A stretch of 64,000 bases of DNA. Source: Hofstenia miamia (taxonomy: Eukaryota > Xenacoelomorpha > Acoela). Position 1 is the stretch's first letter. Every line of letters begins with the position of its first letter. Shown here one piece after another: positions 37,801 to 50,600 of this stretch. The notes beneath the pieces were generated by a model that saw only the letters and a list, made by a program, of their open reading frames with translations, was not told where the DNA came from and searched no databases. The stretch covers positions 1,406,067 to 1,470,066 of the forward strand of contig SCFE01000040.1 in assembly GCA_004352715.1 (NCBI GenBank), read 5' to 3'. A program made the translations under genes and the position numbers.

Positions 37801-40800
37801 TGATTACGAAGTTATTAAGGGGTTAGAATCTAAAACAGTTCCGGTCATGATTGAAAATGAGTACGGATTTTCATACAAAAACCCACCGTCACCCTCAAAT
37901 TACACATCCGCAAGCAATCCACATCCATATCTGTATTGGAAATTGAACTCAGCCCAAACAAATGCCTCACTCAAGTGTTCTGTGGCCAAGGCAATTGTCT
38001 TGGCTATACTCGCCGTGCAAAATATTCTTTGACTTTAGCCGTCCGTAAGTCTTAGGCCATATCCGACGGTTGGCCGTAATGCTTTAGCCGTAGCAGGTCG
38101 TTAGCCGCTACTAATAAGTATTGCTAGAAATCTTGCCATACCTGTAATGAAGTAAATTAAAACGATTAAGAAATGTATTTTTAAAACTCATTAACTGTAC
38201 AAAGCCTTTATACTCTAATTTACAAGTACCCTTGTGACATTGTGCCAGTTTTTTTGGTAATCCCGAGGGAAGGCATTCATAGTAAACATTTAGGTATTCT
38301 TAGTAAAAATCTTGACATTTCGGTATATCTCTCTTTTTTAGCTGGTTGCTATGCCAGGCGGACTGGACATCCATAGTAGTCGGGAATACGTCGATTGCGT
38401 TTTGATCTTCTTAGAGGAGGAGTTATATCCTTTGACTGATGCTGTAACATCTGGCTATTACTGACTTCTGATTATTATTCCTTAGCTTTATCATTTTTGC
38501 TTCTCTCTTCACCATCTGTTTCTATTGCAAATGAATAGTCTCGCGTTCTGCTTTCTCTTTTCCAGAGTAAAGGATTTAAGTGTCGCTGGTTCCTTTGAAT
38601 AATTCTGTTGCTCACTTTGATAATATAAGATCGTGGCAACTTCCCCTGTTTCACAACCTTGCCAATAGAGTTGTTGAGTGACACAATCCTAACAATCGCT
38701 CCTTTTTCCAAACCGCACAGATCCTTTGATTTCATATCATATGTTTTCTTTTGTTGAGCCTGACATTTCCTTTCCTCCTCCTTGAATGTTTTCCTTATTA
38801 CTTTTGATTTTAGTAGTTTTCACTTTAGTAATTGATTTGATTTTAATCGTCTGCTATAAAACAGTTGTGCCGGGGAAATTGACTGAATACTAAGGGTGTA
38901 TTTATTATAATGCAATAATGAAAGCCGGAAGTCATTCCCCTTCTTAAATAGACTTTTAAACGTTTTTACTCCTTTCTTTAAATTCCATAGAACCAAACGG
39001 ATTGTTATCAGCAATGATCTCATCGGGAATTCCGTGTACTGATATCAGATATTTGAGTCTTTCCTTTATTGCATATGTACTCTTTCCATTAACTTGGCAG
39101 CACTGTAGATATTTTGAAAAATAGTCAACAAATATCAAGAATGCTTTATTTGAGATTTCGGCAATATCCAAACAATTTTTTGAAAGGGAAAGTCTGGGCT
39201 TCTGTGTAGTATTAATGTTTCGCTTTGATTGTTAGGTTGGTGCATTTTACAACGGTTACAGTTTGAAACAAATTGTTCTATATCTTGAGAGATATTAGGC
39301 CAAAATAAGAATTGTCTTGCAAATTCCTTTGTTTTGAGGATTCCCATATGTGCACAATGTACCAATGAAAGAACCCGTTTACGGTTTGACTTCGGAGTAT
39401 ACACCTTTCCTTGTTTCATTATGTAACCCTCCTTACAGTAAAGTTCATGCCTTATTTTATGCATACGTTTTTGATCTGCAGACTGAAGTAATCTTTTCTC
39501 GGGCCACTCAGAATTAATGAACTTTAGCATTTCTCTAGCGTCTTTATCGTCTTCTGTTTCCTGTTTGATCCAAATCCAAAATTTTGTTAGAAACGTCTAC
39601 TGTATAAATTGCCAAGGATAACTTTTTTCTATATCGCTACTTTTGATTTGTGGAAAGCTCAATCTTGAAAGAGCATCAGCTAACAACAACTCTTTTCCCG
39701 GTTTATATGCTATTTTTAGTGAAGGATATCGTTGGAGGATAACAAAGAGTCCTTGTACCTTTGGTGGGCATGTATCGATCGCCTTGTGTTGTAGGGATTT
39801 TAAGGGCTTATGATCCGGGTTCGTTTGTCATGCTTCGTCCATATGTATACTGATGGAAGGGATCGCAAGCGTAAGTGATTGCCAATAATTCCTTCTCTAT
39901 CTGGGCGTAATTTTCTTCGCTAGGTGGCATTGACCGCGCAGCGTATGCGACAGGTTTACCTTCTTGCAACATCCAGGCTCCAAATGCAAAATTGGATGCA
40001 TCAGTCTGAATCGTTACCGGTTTGTAGTTATCAAAATGTCTTAGAGTGGATCTTGAAGATAAACATAAAACTATCTTTTGTAGTGCTGAAGATTGCTGCT
40101 CCGTCCACTCAAAGGCACATCTTTTTTCAGTAGGCATCTCATTGGTGCAGTTATGCTGGCGTAATATGGAATAAATTCCCGATAAGTAGTTTACCACACC
40201 TAGTATGCGTTGGAGTGACTTTTTGTCATCTGGCGGCTTTAAGTTTTTTTTATTACATTCACTTTCTTTGGATCGAGAAGAAACACATTTTCGTTTACAA
40301 CAAATCCCAAATATTTTATAGAGGTCCTCATTGCCCTGACATTGATTAAATGGTTTATTGAGACCTTCCGGGCCTGAACCGAAAAGAAGCATTCTTTGAT
40401 GGTTTCTGTTTGATATGCACTTCCTTGTCTTTAGGTGACTTGAATCGAACACTGAGCAGGTCTGCTTTTAGTGAAGAATCTAGTCCTAGAATTGGTTTTG
40501 AATTAGTGCTCACTACCAGGAATTTCGTCTTAAGTTCCATATTATTTCTGCCTACGATTATTGGCAGTTTAACTTCTCCAATTACTTGAATTTTCTGTCC
40601 AGTTAATTTTCCATTCGTACGATAAATTTGCAGTTTTGATTGATTGAGTTTTTCTATTTCATTAAGCACTGAGACGGGTAATACGTTACATTGCGCACTT
40701 TAGTCGAATTTCATGCGTACAGAGTAGTTTAGGATTCTGACAGTAGCATTGATTTCTTTGTGCTTTCTGTCTCTTAATAAGTTTGGTGGTTGGGAGTTTC

Positions 40801-43800
40801 GTATTACGTCACACTCATATTCAGAATTCGTATCAGCTTCACTGGAAATGTCTTAATGCTGGGTTTCCTCAAGTTCGTTTAACTGTTGATACGTGTTTCC
40901 ATTATAATTATTCCATTGTTGGTATGCCTTACATCGTCTTGCAGAATGATTAGGTTTGCCGCATTTTTTGCAGGTTTGTCCAAATGCGGTGCCGCTTCTT
41001 GACCCGTGTTTGTTTCGGCATTGCCTACGGTTGAATCAGGAAGATTTTATTCCTATTGTACCAAATGATCTTCTTTTAATTGTGTCAATCTCTTGCTTAA
41101 TCTCATTATCTTCTTCCATTGAGCAATTGATCATTTTTAGTTGATCATGTGTTTCCTCTGATGCTCTACAAAAGTTAATTGTCTTTTGCAATGTGATGTT
41201 TGGTTCTCTCAAGAGCCTCGCTTGCAGCTGGGTATTTTCCGTCGTCATTAGTTTTCTGTTTCTAATCATACTATCTTCTAATTGTTCAAAGTTACACCGC
41301 TTTGCTCGCGTCAGCAGATAGTTAACATATTGATCTATTTTCTTCCCGCTTTGTAAAATTGATATCTTTCAAATACCTCATTTGCGCTGCGACTGAAGTA
41401 ATCATCAAATTTTTTAATAACATGCACTAAGATACATATATTTTCTGTATCGGACCAAATGAAGTTTTCGAATACTTCATTGGCTTGGTCCCCTATACAT
41501 CGCAAGAGAATACCAATGCAAACTTTGCGCTAGCTTCAATAGCATCCGAAAATAATGAGTAGTCGCGCTTCCACTTCTGCCATTCCACGGAGATGTTGGG
41601 ACTATCAATCTCAAGTAGTTGGGGTTTTAACGATTCAAACGACATCTCTGTCACCATGTAATGAAGTAAATTAAAACGATTAAGAAATGTATTGTTAAAA
41701 GTCGTTAACTGTACAAAGCATTTATATTTAATTTACAAGTACCCTTTTGACATTGTGCCAGTCTTGTGGTAATCGCGAGGGAAGGCATTCATAGTAAACA
41801 TTTAGGTATTCTTAGTAAACATCTTGACATCTCGGTACAATAACATCAATTAATAGTGGTAAAATAATACAATATAAATGAGCAGTGATATTTCAAAAAC
41901 AGAAATACTTAAATTCAATAAGGTAAGCAATGAGATTCATACTCTATTTTAATTGAAAGAGCAGCCACTAGTACTTAGTCCCTAATACAATAAAATTCGC
42001 ATAAACCAGATCGCATGTGACTTCAATTTTTGCATTCAGATTATTCTACAAAGGGGTCAAAATTGACAAGCTATAGAAATTTTTTAGTTGAGAAGTGCAT
42101 AATTTGCATTCAATTAGCAAAACAACAGCATATTGATCGTCTCAATAAATTAAAAAGTTTAAAATTGCGATATTGACCCATCTTCTAGTAAAAATCACCC
42201 CAATGTTCCGAAAGTACGTGAAGGTATTTAGTAATTCCGATTTTATAAAAATACATGCAAATTTTCCTCATATTATGTAATATTCAGAGAATCCGAAGTT
42301 CTAAAGCCCATTATGAACTAACCTCATCAATTTTTTTCTCTAGATAGCTCATCAAATACCTGCTTTCACGCAATTTGCGAAGTTAGCTGTGTTTGTGAAA
42401 GAAAATACCCCGTTTTACTATAAATACTAAAATTAATCAACAAAAACATATTTTTATTAAAGATTTTATAAATAAAGTAGCGCCTGTTTTTATCATTTTC
42501 ATCGGGTCACTTGATATCTATTTATTATTATTTTAGTATTATAAAATATGTACCCAATTTCAAATATTTATCAATTGAGTTTCAAAATAGTTTATTGTCA
42601 ATTAAGACATTATTATACTACCTAAAAACAAATCGGTATTTACATGGTTAAGTATTAAATTGCATGGAAAAATAACAATTAAAAATTACGCTGGTTTTTA
42701 AAGTAATGGCAAATTTCCTAAGTCATTGTCACTTTGCACAATTAATTTTTACTTGCATAGAATATTCACTACAGTTCTCATAATTTATCTGGACTTACAC
42801 TCACATTGAATAAAACTCACTACACCCTGTTTTACTCCAAAACGCACCGTGGCCAAACCCGCAAGTCACTAATATTCAAACATTGAATACAATTTGTGAT
42901 GGCTTTTAAAAAATATTTTTGAAACGCTCATTAACCAGTAAATTATAAGGACATCTAAAGTCGGAAACATCACTGCATAAAGATTCTTTTATTTTCACTT
43001 ATAATTCGCGATCTTTCGCTATCCCGTCCAAGCCCGTCTTTGTCTGATGTCAGAATTTACCATTCTGCGAGCGAATGATTCTAACTTTGAACATTGCGGG
43101 CTTGAGCGGAACTTGGGTTGCTGTAGGGGGGGGGGGGGTCTGACGTTATTATCACAGCACTAATCATGAGAAGAGTATATGTATATTCCGTAGTCACTTA
43201 CCCATGCTTAATTGTTTCTGCTGCCGCTCCTGTTCGTTATTACCTACTACCTTGAACTAAATGTATGTAGACATTTTGGTGAAGTGTATTAGCTTTCCAA
43301 GAGTGTGCTGTATTTAAAACTTTGAGGAATATAATACGTACATCGAAAACATTTTTAACCAAAGTTTATCATTAAAGTACATTTAATTCCTTTAATTGCT
43401 TTAACAGAGATAATGAAAATTAATATAATGTAAGCATTGACTCCACGCTAAAGTTATTCAAGCGAGAAATTAATTTATTTTAATAGTTCTCTAAGTATTT
43501 ATAGTTTAAGAAACAATGATGATGAGTTGAAATTATTTTGAATTGACGTTTTCTGCTTAAAGACATTCACATGGAATAAAATATATCGACAGAATTTCAC
43601 TAATACACAAACTCAATTTTCAATAAGCGAATCGATTGATCGCCTATGCCTATCATACATGATCATAGTGCAATTTTTTTTGAACCAGTTGAATGAATTA
43701 AGAAAAACCATGATATTATCAGCTGAAGTGAACTTCATTCTGCTGATGTTGCGTAAGTGATAATTGCATGGTTTACCAACGTGATTGATATGCGGAGAAT

Positions 43801-46800
43801 TGGCAATTTTTATTGAAGAGGAATCCTATGATAATAAATGTGTTACAGCAGCTAAATTAATATTGATTGCGGGTTGCAGTAGAGGCCTTTCAAAAACCTG
43901 GTTCCCGAAACAACTCGCTAGGAGATACCAACACAGCAGATTTCTAATAATTTATGTTTTTCGCCTTTATATCTCCAGCCACCGCTATCTCCAAGTAGGT
44001 TCCTTAGGGCAAAGCCTATTGTTTTTTAAAGGTTTCTATATTGCTGCTAGGTGTAATACTATTAAATTTGACTTGAGTTGTAGGTTTGTTTGTACAATCA
44101 CAATTACAAAAGTGATAAAATTAAAAAGCACCAGTTAAAGGCGTTGTCACTCCAATCAATGACAATGTCTCCTAACGAGGAAGAAGACTTCCAGGGTCGG
44201 GCAGTGGTCACGCTGCATCACCTAAATATAGTATTGCTAGTAAATTACGACTCTAAAGAGTTATCATTATTTACATATTTATTTAGCGAGAATAGGCAAA
44301 ATTAGTAGAGCCCCAATAATCCATATAATATCGAGACCGGACTAGGGATTGCTAGCCATTACCACTTTAGGCCGATTCCACAATATGAATAATGATTAAT
44401 GGGGATTGATCATATGTATACTTTATAGGTTCTCTGAATGATCAATACATTTAATGAAATAAATGCTAATAGTTAAAATCGGGATGATTCCTTTCACTAC
44501 TTTAATGAACCATATATGAACGGAGATCATCAGCATATGGCTGATCATTTAAAAAATCTCTGTCAGAAAACGAGGGAAGAATAATTTACAGTAAAGGTTT
44601 TAACCAGGAATCGCGCGATTGTCTCATTTTCTTCACGAAAAGCGCGATCAACCAGAATTCTTTGTAACTTCCTTCTTATATAGCGCGAAGTATATNGGGT
44701 CGGGCAGTGGTCACGCTGCATCACCTAAATATAGTATTGCTAGTAAATTACGACTCTAAAGAGTTATCATTATTTACATATTTATTTAGCGAGAATAGGC
44801 AAAATTAGTAGAGCCCCAATAATCCATATAATATCGAGACCGGACTAGGGATTGCTAGCCATTACCACTTTAGGCCGATTCCACAATATGAATAATGATT
44901 AATGGGGATTGATCATATGTATACTTTATAGGTTCTCTGAATGATCAATACATTTAATGAAATAAATGCTAATAGTTAAAATCGGGATGATTCCTTTCAC
45001 TACTTTAATGAACCATATATGAACGAAGATCATCAGCATATGGCTGATCATTTAAAAAATCTCTGTCAGAAAACGAGGGAAGAATAATTTACAGTAAAGG
45101 TTTTAACCAGGAATCGCGCGATTGTCTCATTTTCTTCACGAAAAGCGCGATCAACCAGAATTCTTTGTAACTTCCTTCTTATATAGCGCGAAGTATATCT
45201 TCGCTGTACCTCCAATTCCACTTTTTCTTAGAATGCTTCAAAGAAAATCTTACTACAACGTATCAAATGTACTACTATGATTAAATTGAAAAACACAATC
45301 GGTGTGGAAACATTATCATAAGCAAGCAAAAAGCAACTGTGTCTAAGATAGATGTTGTTGCCAATAAAACAAAAGGAATGCGAATCTAAATGATAGGACC
45401 TATTTTCTCTAACTTTTTCTAGACATAGGTTTGATACTGAGATATTCAAGAATGTCTTTTTAAAAGTTGCGTGCAATCTTCAAGTTGGCATTAGACGGAA
45501 AACATTAGATTGAAAAGCTGATTTCTCAATCTTTATACAAATAGAAAAGTGGCTCATTGTTTGTGAACGAATGTAAATTTGCAAACCGGTATTCATAGCT
45601 TGACATGCTTGGAATGACATCCGTTATTTCGAAATAAGACTTCTTAACAGTATTTAACTTAAATTAATGGCTGACATTTTTTTATGTTGGGATATAGATC
45701 TTGTATGGTATCCCTAAATAATATTTACCAAGGTATGCTGAAGACTTACATAGTCTAATAAGGAACTCTCTTCGGGCTTATTAAAGTACACTCGCGGGTC
45801 AAGCTTAGTCCCTTGAAGGTTTGAGTTGTGCGCTCCTGAAATAGATTGTATTATGAATTGGCATTTAGATGCTTGTTTGGCAATAATTATTTGACAATGC
45901 AATTTATGCACAACCTGTAAACAAAAGCATACATTTAATCAGTGCATGTGTATTACTGAAAGAAAAATAGCGTGAATTAATAGATATCATAAAAACGAAG
46001 TGACATTTATAATATTATTATTATAAGGCAGGCGATTAAATTTTATGAAATTCTTCAATTTCTTCATATGTGATGTTTTGAGAAATTCTTTCCATGAATT
46101 GCCCTCAGGAAATAGACATTTGAATTTTACCATTGTGATTTATTAGAAACAAGGATTATACTAAGAATTTTATATTTGGGTAAATGTTGATTTTCAATTA
46201 TCAGAGGTATTTATTTAATTGTTGAAATTTTAAGCCGGCTGTTATCACATTATGCTAAGGCCTATTTAAAAAATGAGGGAAGGAGAGCTTGTGCTTTGTT
46301 AGTGGTTATCACATCTTAATATATACATTCGTATGACACAACCTAATATTTATATACTTAGAAAGAATGAGATATCGGGTAATCATTTTTCTTGTTGGGA
46401 TGAGATAAAAAACTTACTACACAGTACTTACCGCGTTCTAAGTAATAATAATAATAAGAGTCAAATCAAATTTATTGCTGTAAAGAAATAACAGTAAAAA
46501 ACTACAAACNNNNNNNNNNNNNNNNNNNNNNNNNNNNNNNNNNNNNNNNNNNNNNNNNNNNNNNNNNNNNNNNNNNNNNNNNNNNNNNNNNNNNNNNNNN
46601 NNNNNNNNNNNNNNNNNNNNNNNNNNNNNNNNNNNNNNNNNNNNNNNNNNNNNNNNNNNNNNNNNNNNNNNNNNNNNNNNNNNNNNNNNNNNNNNNNNNN
46701 NNNNNNNNNNNNNNNNNNNNNNNNNNNNNNNNNNNNNNNNNNNNNNNNNNNNNNNNNNNNNNNNNNNNNNNNNNNNNNNNNNNNNNNNNNNNNNNNNNNN

Positions 46801-47567
46801 NNNNNNNNNNNNNNNNNNNNNNNNNNNNNNNNNNNNNNNNNNNNNNNNNNNNNNNNNNNNNNNNNNNNNNNNNNNNNNNNNNNNNNNNNNNNNNNNNNNN
46901 NNNNNNNNNNNNNNNNNNNNNNNNNNNNNNNNNNNNNNNNNNNNNNNNNNNNNNNNNNNNNNNNNNNNNNNNNNNNNNNNNNNNNNNNNNNNNNNNNNNN
47001 NNNNNNNNNNNNNNNNNNNNNNNNNNNNNNNNNNNNNNNNNNNNNNNNNNNNNNNNNNNNNNNNNNNNNNNNNNNNNNNNNNNNNNNNNNNNNNNNNNNN
47101 NNNNNNNNNNNNNNNNNNNNNNNNNNNNNNNNNNNNNNNNNNNNNNNNNNNNNNNNNNNNNNNNNNNNNNNNNNNNNNNNNNNNNNNNNNNNNNNNNNNN
47201 NNNNNNNNNNNNNNNNNNNNNNNNNNNNNNNNNNNNNNNNNNNNNNNNNNNNNNNNNNNNNNNNNNNNNNNNNNNNNNNNNNNNNNNNNNNNNNNNNNNN
47301 NNNNNNNNNNNNNNNNNNNNNNNNNNNNNNNNNNNNNNNNNNNNNNNNNNNNNNNNNNNNNNNNNNNNNNNNNNNNNNNNNNNNNNNNNNNNNNNNNNNN
47401 NNNNNNNNNNNNNNNNNNNNNNNNNNNNNNNNNNNNNNNNNNNNNNNNNNNNNNNNNNNNNNNNNNNNNNNNNNNNNNNNNNNNNNNNNNNNNNNNNNNN
47501 NNNNNNNNNATCACGTATCGCTTCTGCGAGCGAGAGTGAGACCCGACCGTCTTCGACCGGAACAGAC

Positions 47568-47613
<46 letters not shown>

Positions 47614-50600
47614 TAATAATCATAAGCGTAATAAACATAACAAGAGAAAAATAAAGTTTTAGAAATCTATATAGGAAAGAAGACATAAAGAGATTTAATT
47701 GAGTGCTTCCAACACCGGGTTTTTTCACTCGAAGTTTTTCTTTGACATATTTAGATCTTTTTGGTAAAATTCCCTTAAGTAAATGATTTTCCTGATAAAA
47801 TATTTGATTGTAGATTTTTTCATCATTTTCTTTAATAGTTGAAGCAATACTTTTGTAGTTATTAATTATTCCAAATCTTATAGCTTTCTTTTGAAAAATG
47901 TCAAAATTATTCAGATATAATTTTCGACAATTCCCCCAAATTACAGTATGACAAAATAGGAACCACTAACTAGGGTTTGGTACAGTGATTCAAGTACTTT
48001 TATCAAAACCTACTTGTTTTAATTTAAGCAGTAGAAACATTGCAGAGTTCATCTTTTTCAGAATTGTGTTTGCATGTAAATCAAAAAGTAGGTTTTCATG
48101 ATATGTTATTCCTAAAATTTTCACGTGAGTCATTTACGGAACATTGAAAAATGGTTCTGGTTTGTAGTTGGAGTGTCCTTTAAAATAAGTTAATTCAGCA
48201 AATTTTTCATTGCTAATTCTAAAATTATACAATGAGCACCAATCGAAAATTTCATCTAGGATGGCTACACTATTGTCATTGAAACGATTACACGCTATTT
48301 ATATAAAAAATTTCTATTCGCTATAAAAAAATGTAGTTTAGTTTTTATGACTACGAAGTTAGATCAATTTTCTCATTCCCTACACGGATGAGGTTCTTGA
48401 TCATTTTTTATGCTAAAAACCTTTATTGCTTAATCATTATTTGTAGCTACATGCACTATTCAGAATTTACCCACATATTTACACTTATACATTTATATAA
48501 TATAAAAATCGCTGTTGGTCAGTGATATGAGCCCATGTACTAAAAATTAAGAATGAACTCAAATTTTTTAAAAAACGCTTTTCGCAGCTTAAGTATAGAT
48601 CTTAGTAAAGCTACTCAGACCACTACATATATATATATATATATATATAAAGCATATCAATTTTCCTGCGGTATTTATTGATTGAAGAATACGGTTGTGG
48701 CAACAAGAAATGTAAGGAATAAATTGTTTGAATCATTCATACGATTTTCGACTAATTATTTTTGGCTTGTAATTTTTGATCTCCTGCTAAGAAATTTTCG
48801 ATTTCTTGTGGATTCTGACAAGGTGAAACCAAGTTCTAATAAATCAAACGTTTTTAATTATATGGATTTTTCCGGTTTTTAATCTTTGCAATTATCTATA
48901 AGTATTTGAATTATCAATTAGTAAATTTTAGAAAAAATATGGTTAATGGTATTTACCAGAGATCTCAGCGTAAGGTCATTAGAGTATATGTTTGAAAAAT
49001 ATTGTTTGTTGTAAACATTTGCAGTTTTATTGGCAAACACGAAATTACAATTACATGTTAGGTCGTAAATTTTCAAATCACGTCAAGTCTGTACAATTTC
49101 AGTCTTCACTTTAATTTCTGAAATGTAACTGATTAATATTGCTAATCCACATCGAATTGTCATATTTCAGTATTTTACAAAGAGACAAAAGCTAAAAATT
49201 ATGAAAATGAGCGCTATATCAAGTAAGTATCATTTCATCTTTTTTCCTGGATTTATAATCGTCCAAAACAAACAAATAAGCGACTTTCAGACAGACTTGT
49301 CTGCTTGTTAATTTAATTATGGAAATTTTTCTTATTTTTTGCAGTCAGTATGCCTTGCCTGTAATCTTATTTAAGAATGTTTATTAAATAATAGGAAGAG
49401 CTATGTAAAAAATTCTTTGAGCACAATATTTTTAAAAAAATTCCGATCTAAAACGAGCCTCATTCAGAGATTTTATATGGCGAGCCGAGCCGAGCCGAAC
49501 TTACACAAAATTTAAACGAGCCTAGCCGAGCCGAGCTTGGAAATATCGGCTCGTTGTCAAGTCTGCTTTCAGAGGTAGTGCCCTGTTCAAAAGTTATTAT
49601 TACCTGAGTACCCACATTTTATTGCCAATATTCATTTTATAATATTTTACATGCTTTGTTGTGAGTAAGTCTATCAATGAAATTAGTGAATACTACATAG
49701 AATCTTGTGAAACTGATTTCGGATAGTCTAAAAAAATATCTTCAAAGTTATTTATAAAGAAACTTAGTAAGGTATGTATGCTTATTTGGACAACTCCTGA
49801 CAGTGTTATTTTAAAGCTAAGTCAGATAAGCTTTCTGTAAATAAATTTCTATTGTTTGCAAGTGCTAAATTTTCCAAAATTCAATATAACATCATCTATA
49901 TTATGCAGGCTTGTTTAGTGGGGTGGGATGCGTGGGGCCCCAGGAGGGATTTTTATCAATTTCGTGGGGCTAGGTAGTTTGGGGTGGAAATAAAATCTCG
50001 CCCAGTGGGTTTCATGAGAATTTATAGGGCTAGTACTGTAACACCAAAGTCAATTATTGGGTGCTTACATTGTCTCCCAAATCTAAAGAAAACACCGTAT
50101 CCATTCTTTAATAGTGATAATAGCCAATGACATCCACCTCAAGAGTCAGAGCATAATGACTGCTAATATTACTGCCTCTCCATCTCAGAAATAGTTCCTC
50201 TACATCAAATTTCATTAGTAAAAAAATAAATAGCTTGTCAAAAATTATTTTTCAAATTTCGATTTATTAAGTTAACAATCAACATATATTTATGAAATTT
50301 CACAAATTTGATGAAAGATAAGCAAGCAAAAATAATTATTATAACTAGACTAAGTTTTGTCGTGAGGATTCCCACTGAAATTTTCATGGGGTGGGGATCA
50401 AAATCCATCAAAATCGACAAGCCTGATATTTTGACTATCACATAGCCTATTAGCCAAGATTAGGAAAAGCCTAAACCAAATAAAATTTTTATAGAAATAT
50501 TTAATTTAATGAAGCTTAATTAAAGGAATATGAACGCTTGTCAGGCATGTTCACAAGAATATGCTCTCCATGTGCCTACTGTTCTACTGAAAAAAAACAA

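Larger units (their letters stand above)
38143..41839 (-). mobile_element. Ty3/Gypsy LTR retrotransposon, decayed, antisense in intron 3
   Basis: Two LTRs (38143-38327, 41657-41839) bound a 3.7-kb element on the minus strand. They begin TG and end CA or TA. Flanks ATACC and ATAAC resemble a 5-bp target duplication. Next to the 5' LTR the minus strand reads TGGTGACAGAGATG, a primer-binding-site position with the usual TGG start. Before the 3' LTR lies AAAAAAGAGAGA, a polypurine tract. Inside, in order, are gag, protease, RT/RNase H and integrase remnants. The RT palm is deleted and frames are broken, so it cannot replicate on its own. Confidence 0.9.

Noticed and set aside
43785-44305. 117- and 71-codon frames as a small gene
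   Set aside because: No domain, low-complexity AT-rich coding, and part lies in the duplicated contig end.
46438-47728. Long minus-strand frames across 46510-47509
   Set aside because: Gap sequence plus poly-Leu/Ile translated from an AAT microsatellite; not real proteins.
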